NCBI GenBank assembly: GCA_964017125.1
Contig: OZ024912.1
Coordinates: 79,852,649-79,916,648, forward strand
Length of the DNA stretch: 64,000 nt
DNA from: Flabesymbios commensalis
Lineage: Eukaryota; Annelida; Polychaeta; Terebellida; Flabelligeridae
Direction of reading: 5' to 3'
Part shown: in pieces, positions 49,401 through 61,283 of the stretch
How positions within the stretch are numbered: the first letter of the stretch is position 1
How the letters are laid out: each line of letters starts with the position of its first letter
Notes under the pieces: generated by a model
What the model was told of the DNA's origin: nothing
The model's input: the letters and a program-made list of their open reading frames with translations, nothing else
The model's database searches: none
Translations under genes and position numbers: made by a program

Positions 49401-52400
49401 ATTGCAGTCTAAATGAATAACTTTTGAAAATATTCAATCAAATTTCACACTAATCTCATTAATAACTTTTGAAGTACGCAATCAAACTTCGAAAAAATTA
49501 AAAGAGAGTTGCCGTAATACCAGCCGATGGTGCCTGCAAAATTACATGGAAAACGGTTGAGAATTGACGTCTGAATTGCAGTCTAAATGAATAACTTTTA
49601 AAAATATTCAATCAAATTTCACACTAATCTCATTAATAACTTTTGAAGTACGCAATCAAACTTCGAAAAAATTACAAGAGAGTTGCCGTAATACCAGCCG
49701 ATGGTGCCTGCAAAATTACATGGAAAACGGTTCAGAATTGACGTGTCAATTGACGTCTAAATGAATAACTTTTAAAAATATTCAATCAAATTTCACACTA
49801 ATCTCATTAATAACTTTTGAAGTACTCAATCAAACTTCGCCAAATTTACAGTAAAGTTGCCAAAATACCAGCCGATGGTGCCTGCAAAATTACATGGAAA
49901 ACGGTTGAGAATTGACGTCTGAATTGCAGTCTAAATGAATAACTTTTAAAAATATTCAATTAAATTTCACACTAATCTCATTAATAACTTTTGAAGTACG
50001 CAATCAAACTTCGAAAAAATTACAAGAGAGTTGCCGTAATACCAGCCGATGGTGCCTGCAAAATTACATGGAAAACGGTTTAGAATTGACGTGTCAATTG
50101 ACGTGTAAATGAATAACTTTTAAAAATATTCAATCAAATTTCACACTAATCTCATTAATAACTTTTGAAGTACTATATCAAACTTCGCCAAATTTACAGT
50201 AAAGTTGCCAAAATACCAGCCGATGGTGCCTGCAAAATTACATGGAAAACGGTTCAGAATTGACGTGTCAATTGACGTCTAAATGAATAACTTTTAAAAA
50301 TATTCAATCAAATTTCACACTAATCTCATTAATAACTTTTGAAGTACGTAATCAAACTTCGAAAAAATTACAAGAGAGTTGCCATAATATTAGCCGATGG
50401 TGCCTGCAAAATTACATGGAAAACGGTTGAGAATTGACGTCTGAATTGCAGTCTAAATGAATAACTTTTAAAAATATTCAATTAAATTTCACACTAATCT
50501 CATTAATAACTTTTGAAGTACGCAATCAAACTTCGAAAAAATTACAAGAGAGTTGCCGTAATACCAGCCGATGGTGCCTGCAAAATTACATGGAAAACGG
50601 TTTAGAATTGACGTGTCAATTGACGTGTAAATGAATAACTTTTAAAAATATTCAATCAAATTTCACACTAATCTCATTAATAACTTTAGAAGTACTATAT
50701 CAAACTTCGCCAAATTTACAGTAAAGTTGCCAAAATACCAGCCGATGGTGCCTGCAAAATTACATGGAAAACGGTTGAGAATTGACGTGTCAAATGACGT
50801 CTGAATGAATAACTTTTAAAAAAATTCAATCAAATTTCACACTAATCTCATTAATAACTTTTGAAGTACTCAATCAAACTTCGCCAAATTTACAGGAAAG
50901 TTGCCATAAAACCAGCCGATGGTGCCTGCAAAATTACATGGAAAACGGTTGAGAATTGACGTGTCAATTGACGTCTAAATGAATAACTTTTAAAAATATT
51001 CAATCAAATTTCACACTAATCTCATTAATAACTTTTGAAGTACTCAATCAAACTTCGCCAAATTTATAGGGATGTTGCCGTAATACCAACCAATAGTGAA
51101 TGCAAAATTACATGAAAAACGGTTGAGAATTAACGTCTGAATTGAAGTCTAAATGAATAACTTTTAAAAATATTTAATCAAATTTCACGCTAATCTCATT
51201 AATAACTTTTGAAGTACTCTATTAAACTTCGCCAAATTTACAGGGATGGTTTCGTAATACCGGCCGATGGTGTCAGCAAAATTAAATGGAAAACGGTTGA
51301 GAATTGACGTCTGAATTGCAGTCTAAATGAATAACTTTTAAAAATATTCAATCAAATTTCACACTAATCTCATTAATAACTTTTGAAGTACGTAATCAAA
51401 CTTCGAAAAAATTACAAGAGAGTTGCCATAATATCAGCCGATGGTGCCTGCAAAATTACATGGAAAACGGTTGAGAATTGACGTCTGAATTGCAATCTAA
51501 ATGAATAACTTTTAAAAATATTCAATCAAATTTCACACTAATCTCATTAATAACTTTTGAAGAACGCAATCAAACTTTGAAAAAATTACAAGAGAGTTGC
51601 CGTAATACCAGCCGATGGTGCCTGCAAAATTACATGGAAAACGGTTGAGAATTGACGTGTCAATTGACGTCTAAATGAATAACTTTTAAAAATATTCAAT
51701 CAAATTTCACACTAATCTCATTAATAACTCTTGAAGTACTCAATCAAACTTCGCCAAATTTACAGTACAGTTGCCAAAATACCAGCCGATGGTGCCTGCA
51801 AAATTACATGGAAAACGGTTGAGAATTGACGTGTGAATTGCAGTCTAAATGAATAACTTTTAAAAATATTCAATCAAATTTCACACTAATCTCATTAATA
51901 ACTTTTGAAGTACTCAATCAAACTTCGCCAAATTTACAGTAAAGTTGCCAAAATACCAGCCGATGGTGCCTGCAAAATTACATGGAAAACGGTTGAGAAT
52001 TGACGTCTGAATTGCAGTCTAAATGAATAACTTTTAAAAATATTCAATCAAATTTCACACTAATCTCATTAATAACTTTTGAAGTACGCAATCAAACTTC
52101 GAAAAAATTACAAGAGAGTTGCCGTAATACCAGCCGATGGTGCCTGCAAAATTACATGGAAAACGGTTTAGAATTGACGTGTCAATTGACGTGTAAATGA
52201 ATAACTTTTAAAAATATTCAATCAAATTTCACACTAATCTCATTAATAACTTTTGAAGTACTATATCAAACTTCGCCAAATTTACAGTAAAGTTGCCAAA
52301 ATACCAGCCGATGGTGCCTGCAAAATTACATGGAAAACGGTTGAGAATTCACGTGTCAAATGACGTCTGAATGAATAACTTTTAAAAAAATTCAATCAAA

Positions 52401-52729
52401 TTTCACACTAATCTCATTAATAACTTTTGAAGTACTCAATCAAACTTCGCCAAATTTAGAGGGATGTTGCCGTAATACCAACCAATAGTGAATGCAAAAT
52501 TACATGAAAAACGGTTGAGAATTAACGTCTGAATTGAAGTCTAAATGAATAACTTTTAAAAATATTTAATCAAATTTCACGCTAATCTCATTAATAACTT
52601 TTGAAGTACTCTATTAAACTTCGCCAAATTTACAGGGATGGTGTCGTAATACCGGCCGATGGTGTCAGCAAAATTAAATGGAAAACGGTTGAGAATTGAC
52701 GTCTGAATTGCAGTCTAAATGAATAACTT
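49401..52729 (+). repeat. Mixed right-domain monomers
   Basis: Mostly d-type monomers (GTACGCAATC or GTACGTAATC with TTACAAGAGAG) alternating with TTGCCAAAATACC monomers. The CTATATCAAAC marker recurs at 50173, 50695 (522 bp apart) and 52261 (a further 1566 bp, nine monomers). The b-c pair appears near 51090-51290 and 52480-52680. No gene or foreign element. Confidence 0.75.
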
Positions 52730-54640
52730 TTAAAAATATTCAATCAAATTTCACACTAATCTCATTAATAACTTTTTAAGTACGTAATCAAACTTCGAAA
52801 AAATTACAAGAGAGTTGCCATAATACCAGCCGATGGTGCCTGCAAAATTACATGGAAAACGGTTGAGAATTGACGTCTGAATTGCAATCTAAATGAATAA
52901 CTTTTAAAAATATTCAATCAAATTTCACACTAATCTCATTATTAACTTTTGAAGAACGCAATCAAACTTTGAAAAAATTACAAGAGAGTTGCCGTAATAC
53001 CAGCCGATGGTGCCTGCAAAATTACATGGAAAACGGTTGAGAATTGACGTGTCAATTGACGTCTAAATGAATAACTTTTAAAAATATTCAATCAAATTTC
53101 ACACTAATCTCATTAATAACTTTTGAAGTACTCAATCAAACTTTGCCAAATTTACAAGAAAGTTGCCAAAATACCAGCCGATGGTGCCTGCAAAATTACA
53201 TGGAAAACGGTTGAGAATTGACGTCTGAATTGCAGTCTAAATGAATAACTTTTAAAAATATTCAATCAAATTTCACACTAATCTCATTAATAACTTTTGA
53301 AGTACGCAATCAAACTTCGAAAAAATTACAAGAGAGTTGCCATAATACCAGCCGATGGTGCCTGCAAAATTACATGGAAAACGGTTGAGAATTGACGTCT
53401 GAATTGCAATCTAAATGAATAACTTATAAAAATATTCAATCAAATTTCACACTAATCTCATTTATAACTTTTGAAGAACGCAATCAAACTTTGAAAAAAT
53501 TACAAGAGAGTTGCCGTAATACCAGCCGATGGTGCCTGCAAAATTACATGGAAAACGGTTGAGAATTGACGTGTCAATTGACGTCTAAATGAATAACTTT
53601 TAAAAATATTCAATCAAATTTCACACTAATCTCATTAATAACTTTTGAAGTACTCAATCAAACTTTGCCAAATTTACAGGAAAGTTGCCAAAATACCAGC
53701 CGATGGTGCCTGCAAAATTACATGGAAAACGGTTGAGAATTGACGTCTGAATTGCAGTCTAAATGAATAACTTTTAAAAATATTCAATCAAATTTCACAC
53801 TAATCTCATTAATAACTTTTGAAGTACGCAATCAAACTTCGAAAAAATTACAAGAGAGTTGCCATAATACCAGCCGATGGTGCCTGCAAAATTACATGGA
53901 AAACGGTTGAGAATTGACGTCTGAATTGCAATCTAAATGAATAACTTATAAAAATATTCAATCAAATTTCACACTAATCTCATTTATAACTTTTGAAGAA
54001 CGCAATCAAACTTTGAAAAAATTACAAGAGAGTTGCCGTAATACCAGCCGATGGTGCCTGCAAAATTACATGGAAAACGGTTGAGAATTGACGTGTCAAT
54101 TGACGTCTAAATGAATAACTTTTAAAAATATTCAATCAAATTTCACACTAATCTCATTAATAACTTTTGAAGTACTCAATCAAACTTTGCCAAATTTACA
54201 GGAAAGTTGCCAAAATACCAGCCGATGGTGCCTGCAAAATTACATGGAAAACGGTTGAGAATTGACGTCTGAATTGCAGTCTAAATGAATAACTTTTAAA
54301 AATATTCAATCAAATTTCACACTAATCTCATTAATAACTTTTGAAGTACGCAATCAAACTTCGAAAAAATTACAAGAGAGTTGCCATAATACCAGCCGAT
54401 GGTGCCTGCAAAATTACATGGAAAACGGTTGAGAATTGACGTCTGAATTGCAATCTAAATGAATAACTTATAAAAATATTCAATCAAATTTCACACTAAT
54501 CTCATTTATAACTTTTGAAGAACGCAATCAAACTTTGAAAAAATTACAAGAGAGTTGCCGTAATACCAGCCGATGGTGCCTGCAAAATTACATGGAAAAC
54601 GGTTGAGAATTGACGTGTCAATTGACGTCTAAATGAATAA
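52730..54640 (+). repeat. Three-monomer (522 bp) repeat run
   Basis: AACTTATAAAAAT occurs at 53421, 53943 and 54465, exactly 522 bp apart. Each is flanked by GAATTGCAATCTAAATG and GAAGAACGCAATC in the same monomer, a TTTGCC plus TTGCCAAAATACC monomer next, and a GCCATAATACC d-type monomer after. The three units are close to identical over their central parts. A more divergent unit at the left (about 52730-53240) has CATTATTAAC and ACTTTTAAAA at the same places. Confidence 0.88.
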
Positions 54641-55019
54641 CTTTTAAAAATAGTCAATCAAATTTCACACTAATCTCATTAATAACTTTTGAAGTACTCA
54701 ATCAAACCTCGCCAAATTTACAGGAAAGTTGCCAAAGTACCAGCCGATGGTGCCTGCAAAATTACATGGAAAACGGTTGAGAATTGACGTGTCAATTGAC
54801 GTCTAAATGAATAACTTTTAAAAATATTCAATCAAATTTCACACTAATCTCATTAATAACTTTTGAAGTACTCAATCAAACTTTGCCAAATTTATAGGGA
54901 TGTTGCCGTAATACCAACCAATAGTGAATGCAAAATTACATGGAAAACGGTTGAGAATTAACGTCTGAATTGAAGTCTAAATGAATAACTTTTAAAAATA
55001 TTCAATCAAATTTCACATT
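54641..55019 (+). repeat. Linking monomers with a b-b pair
   Basis: An a-like monomer with AATAGTCAATC and AACCTCGCC (private changes near 54650 and 54707) is followed by monomers in which two type b copies stand next to each other (GGGATGTTGCC near 54898 and 55072). This breaks the usual b-then-c order. Confidence 0.75.
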
Positions 55020-57645
55020 AATCTCATTAATAACTTTTGAAGTACTCAATCAAACTTTGCCAAATTTATAGGGATGTTGCCGTAATACCAACCAATAGTG
55101 AATGCAAAATTACATGGAAAACGGTTGAGAATTAACGTCTGAATTGAAGTCTAAATGAATAACTTTTAAAAATATTTAATCAAATTTCACGCTAATCTCA
55201 TTAATAACTTTTGAAGTACTCTATTAAACTTCGCCAAATTTACAGGGATGGTGTCGTAATACCGGCCGATGGTGTCAGCAAAATTAAATGGAAAACGGTT
55301 GAGAATTGACGTCTGAATTGCAGTCTAAATGAATAACTTTTAAAAATATTCAATCAAATTTCACACTAATCTCATTATTAACTTTTGAAGTACGCAATCA
55401 AACTTCGAAAAAATTACAAGAGAGTTGCCGTAATACCAGCCGATGGTGCCTGCAAAATTACATGGAAAACGGTTGAGAATTGACGTGTCAATTGACGTCT
55501 AAATGAATAACTTTTAAAAATATTCAATCAAATTTCACACTAATCTCATTAATAACTTTTGAACTACGTAATCAAACTTCGAAAAAATTACAAGAGAGTT
55601 GCCATAATATTAGCCGATGGTGCCTGCAAAATTACATGGAAAACGGTTGAGAATTGACGTCTGAATTGCAGTCTAAATGAATAACTTTTAAAAATATTCA
55701 ATCAAATTTCACACTAATCTCATTAATAACCTTTGAAGTACGCAATCAAACTTCGAAAAAAATACAAGAGAGTTGCCGTAATACCAGCCGATGGTGCCTG
55801 CAAAATTACATGGAAAACGGTTGAGAATTGACGTGTCAAATGACGTCTGAATGAATAACTTTTAAAAAAATTCAATCAAATTTCACACTAATCTCATTAA
55901 TAACTTTTGAAGTACTCAATCAAACTTCGCCAAATTTACAGAAAAGTTGCCATAAAACCAGCCGATGGTGCCTGCAAAATTACATGGAAAACGGTTGAGA
56001 ATTGACGTGTCAATTGACGTCTAAATGAATAACTTTTAAAAGTATTCAATCAAATTTCACATTAATCTCATTAATAACTTTTGAAGTACTCAATCAAACT
56101 TTGCCAAATTTATAGGGATGTTGCCGTCATACCAACCAATAGTGAATGCAAAATTACATGGAAAACGGTTGAGAATTAACGTCTGAATTGAAGTCTAAAT
56201 GAATAACTTTTAAAAATATTTAATCAAATTTCACGCTAATCTCATTAATAACTTTTGAAGTACTCTATTAAACTTCGCCAAATTTACAGGGATGGTGTCG
56301 TAATACCGGCCGATGGTGTCGGCAAAATTAAATGGAAAACGGTTGAGAATTGACGTCTGAATTGCAGTCTAAATGAATAACTTTTAAAAATATTCAATCA
56401 AATTTCACACTAATCTCATTATTAACTTTTGAAGTACGCAATCAAACTTCGAAAAAATTACAAGAGAGTTGCCGTAATACCAGCCGATGGTGCCTGCAAA
56501 ATTACATGGAAAACGGTTGAGAATTGACGTGTCAATTGACGTCTAAATGAATAACTTTTAAAAATATTCAATCAAATTTCACACTAATCTCATTAATAAC
56601 TTTTGAACTACGTAATCAAACTTCGAAAAAATTACAAGAGAGTTGCCATAATATTAGCCGATGGTGCCTGCAAAATTACATGGAAAACGGTTGAGAATTG
56701 ACGTCTGAATTGCAGTCTAAATGAATAACTTTTAAAAATATTCAATCAAATTTCACACTAATCTCATTAATAACCTTTGAAGTACGCAATCAAACTTCGA
56801 AAAAATTACAAGAGAGTTGCCGTAATACCAGCCGATGGTGCCTGCAAAATTACATGGTAAACGGTTGAGAATTGACGTGTCAAATGACGTCTGAATGAAT
56901 AACTTTTAAAAAAATTCAATCAAATTTCACACTAATCTCATTAATAACTTTTGAAGTACTCAATCAAACTTCGCCAAATTTACAGGAAAGTTGCCATAAA
57001 ACCAGCCGATGGTGCCTGCAAAATTACATGGAAAACGGTTGAGAATTGACGTGTCAATTGACGTCTAAATGAATAACTTTTAAAAATATTCAATCAAATT
57101 TCACATTAATCTCATTAATAACTTTTGAAGTACTCAATCAAACTTTGCCAAATTTATAGGGATGTTGCCGTAATACCAACCAATAGTGAATGCGAAATTA
57201 CATGGAAAACGGTTGAGAATTAACGTCTGAATTGAAGTCTAAATGAATAACTTTTAAAAATATTTAATCAAATTTCACGCTAATCTCATTAATAACTTTT
57301 GAAGTACTCTATTAAACTTCGCCAAATTTACAGGGATGGTGTCGTAATACCGGCCGATGGTGTCAGCAAAATTAAATGGAAAACGGTTGAGAATTGACGT
57401 CTGAATTGCAGTCTAAATGAATAACTTTTAAAAATATTCAATCAAATTTCACACTAATCTCATTATTAACTTTTGAAGTACGCAATCAAACTTCGAAAAA
57501 ATTACAAGAGAGTTGCCGTAATACCAGCCGATGGTGCCTGCAAAATTACATGGAAAACGGTTGAGAATTGACGTGTCAATTGACGTCTAAATGAATAACT
57601 TTTAAAAATATTCAATCAAATTTCACACTAATCTCATTAATAACT
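55020..57645 (+). repeat. Six-monomer (1044 bp) HOR, about 2.5 copies
   Basis: GAACTACGTAATC at 55561 recurs at 56605, and TAATATTAGCC and AATAACCTTTGAAG follow each at the same spacing. The order is b, c, d (CATTATTAAC), d with GAACTACG, d with ACCTTTGAAG, then CAAATGACG/ATAAAACC monomers. The match ends near 57650, where TACTCAATC replaces CTACGTAATC. Confidence 0.87.
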
Positions 57646-60600
57646 TTTGAAGTACTCAATCAAACTTCGCCAAATTTACAGTAAAGTTGCCAAAATACCA
57701 GCCGATGGTGCCTGCAAAATTACATGGAAAACGGTTAAGAATTGACGTCTGAATTGCAGTCTAAATGAATAACTTTTAAAAATATTCAATCAAATTTCAC
57801 ACTAATCTCATTAATAACTTTTGAAGTACGCAATCAAACTTCGAAAAAATTACAAAAGAGTTGCCGTAATACCAGCCGATGGTGCCTGCAAAATTACATG
57901 GAAAACGGTTGAGAATTGACGTGTCAAATGACGTCTGAATGAATAACTTTTAAAAAAATTCAATCAAATTTCACACTAATCTCATTAATAACTTTTGAAG
58001 TACTCAATCAAACTTCGCCAAATTTATAGGGATGTTGCCGTAATACCAACCAATAGTGAATGCAAAATTACATGAAAAACGGTTGAGAATTAACGTCTGA
58101 ATTGAAGTCTAAATGAATAACTTTTAAAAATATTTAATCAAATTTCACGCTAATCTCATTAATAACTTTTGAAGTACTCTATTAAACTTCGCCAAATTTA
58201 CAGGGATGGTGTCATAATACCGGCCGATGGTGTCAGCAAAATTAAATGGAAAACGGTTGAGAATTGACGTCTGAATTGCAGTCTAAGTGAATAACTTTTA
58301 AAAATATTCAATCAAATTTCACACTAATCTCATTATTAACTTTTGAAGTACGCAATCAAACTTCGAAAAAATTACAAGAGAGTTGCCGTAATACCAGCCG
58401 ATGGTGCCTGAGAAATTACATGGAAAACGGTTGAGAATTGACGTCTGAATTGCAGTCTAAATGAATAACTTTTAAAAATATTCAATCAAATTTCACACTA
58501 ATCTCATTAATAACTTTTGAAGTACGCAATCAAACTTCGAAAAAATTACAAGAGAGTTGCCGTAATACCAGCCGATGGTGCCTGCAAAATTACATGGAAA
58601 ACGGTTGAGAATTGACGTGTCAATTGACGTCTAAATGAATAACTTTTAAAAATATTCAATCGAATTTCACACTAATCTCATTAATAACTTTTGAAGTACG
58701 CAATCAAACTTTGAAAAAATTACAAGAGAGTTGCCGTAATACCAGCTGATGGTGCCTGCAAAATTACATGGAAAACGGTTGAGAATTGACGTGTCAAATG
58801 ACGTCTGAATGAATAACTTTTAAAAAAATTCAATCAAATTTCACACTAATCTCATTAATAACTTTTGAAGTACTCAATCAAACTTTGCCAAATTTACAGG
58901 AAAGTTGCCATAGTACCAGCCGATGGTGCCTGCAAAATTACATGGGAAACGGTTGAGAATTGACGTGTCAATTGACGTCTAAATGAATAACTTTTAAAAA
59001 TATTCAATCAAATTTCACACTAATCTCATTAATAACTTTTGAAGTACTCATTTAAACTTCGCCAAATTTGCAGTAAAGTTGCCAAAATACCAGCCGATAG
59101 TGCCTGCAAAATTACATGGAAAACGGTTGAGAATTGACGTCTGAATTGCAGTCTAAATGAATAACTTTTAAAAATATTCAATCAAATTTCACACTAATCT
59201 CATTAATAACTTTTGAAGTACGCAATCAAACTTCGAAAAAATTACAAAAGAGTTGCCGTAATACTAGCCGATGGTGCCTGCAAAATTACATGGAAAACGG
59301 TTGAGAATTGACGTGTCAAATGACGTCTGAATGAATAACTTTTAAAAAAATTCAATCAAATTTCACACTAATCTCATTAATAACTTTTGAAGTACTCAAT
59401 CAAACTTCGCCAAATTTACAGGAAAGTTGCCATAAAATCAGCCGATGGTGCCTGCAAAATTACATGGAAAACGGTTGAGAATTGACGTGTCAATTGACGT
59501 CTAAATGAATAACTTTTAAAAATATTCAATCAAATTTCACACTAATCTCATTAATAACTTTTGAAGTACTCAATCAAACTTCGCCAAATTTATAGGGATG
59601 TTGCCGTAATACCAACCAATTGTGAATGCAAAATTAAATGAAAAACGGTTGAGAATTAACATCTGAATTGAAGTCTAAATGAATAACTTTTAAAAATATT
59701 TAATCAAATTTCACGCTAATCTCATTAATAACTTTTGAAGTACTCTATTAAACTTCGCCAAATTTACAGGGATGGTGTCGTAATACCGGCCGATGGTGTC
59801 AGCAAAATTAAATGGAAAACGGTTGAGAATTGACGTATGAATTGCAGTCTAAATGAATAACTTTTAAAAATATTCAATCAAATTTCACACTAATCTCATT
59901 ATTAACTTTTGAAGTACGCAACCAAACTTCGAAAAAATTACAAGAGAGTTGTCGTAATACCAGCCGATGGTGCCTGCAAAATTACATGGAAAACTGTTGA
60001 GAATTGACGTCTGAATTGCAGTCTAAATGAATAACTTTTAAAAATATTCAATCAAATTTCACACTAATCTCATTAATAACTTTTGAAGTACGCAATCAAA
60101 CTTCAAAAAAATTACAAGAGAGTTGCCGTAATACCAGCCGATGGTGCCTGCAAAATTACATGGAAAACGGTTTAGAATTGACGTATGAATTGCAGTCTAA
60201 ATGAATAACTTTTAAAAATATTCAATCAAATTTCACACTAATCTCATTAATAACTTTTGAAGTACGTAATCAAACTTCGAAAAAATTACAAGAGAGTTGC
60301 CATAATATTAGCCGATGGTGCCTGCAAAATTACATGGAAAACGGTTGAGAATTGACGTCTGAATTGCAGTCTAAATGAATAACGTTTAAAAATATTCAAT
60401 CAAATTTCACATTAATCTCATTAATAACTTTTGAAGTACGCAATCAAACTTCGAAAAAATTACAAGAGAGTTGCCGTAATACCAGCCGATGGTGCCTGCA
60501 AAATTACATGGAAAACGGTTTAGAATTGACGTGTCAATTGACGTGTAAATGAATAACTTTTAAAAATATTCAATCAAATTTCACACTAATCTCATTAATA

Positions 60601-61283
60601 ACTTTTGAAGTACTATATCAAACTTCGCCAAATTTACAGTAAAGTTGCCAAAATACCAGCCGATGGTGCCTGCAAAATTACATGGAAAACGGTTGAGAAT
60701 TGACGTGTCAAATGACGTCTGAATGAATAACTTTTAAAAAAATTCAATCAAATTTCACACTAATCTCATTAATAACTTTTGAAGTACTCAATCAAACTTT
60801 GCCAAATTTATAGGGATGTTGCCGTAATACCAACCAATAGTGAATGCAAAATTACATGGAAAACGGTTGAGAATTAACGTCTGAATTGAAGTCTAAATGA
60901 ATAACTTTTAAAAATATTTAATCAAATTTCACGCTAATCTCATTAATAACTTTTGAAGTACTCTATTAAACTTCGCCAAATTTACAGGGATGGTGTCGTA
61001 ATACCGGCCGATGGTGTCAGCAAAATTAAATGGAAAACGGTTGAGAATTGACGTCTGAATTGCAGTCTAAATGAATAACTTTTAAAAATATTCAATCAAA
61101 TTTCACACTAATCTCATTATTAACTTTTGAAGTACGCAATCAAACTTAGAAAAAATTACAAGAGAGTTGCCGTAATACCAGCCGATGGTGCCTGCAAAAT
61201 TACATGGAAAACGGTTGAGAATTGACGTGTCAATTGACGTCTAAATGAATAACTTTTAAAAATATTCAATCAAATTTCACACT
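57646..61283 (+). repeat. Mixed right-domain monomers
   Basis: d-type and TTGCCAAAATACC monomers with b-c pairs starting near 58025, 59590 and 60810. Isolated private changes include CTGAGAAATTAC near 58408, AATCGAATTTC near 58659 and CTCATTTAAAC near 59047. The rest of the 36-monomer unit that separates the two 6264 bp copies. No gene. Confidence 0.72.
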
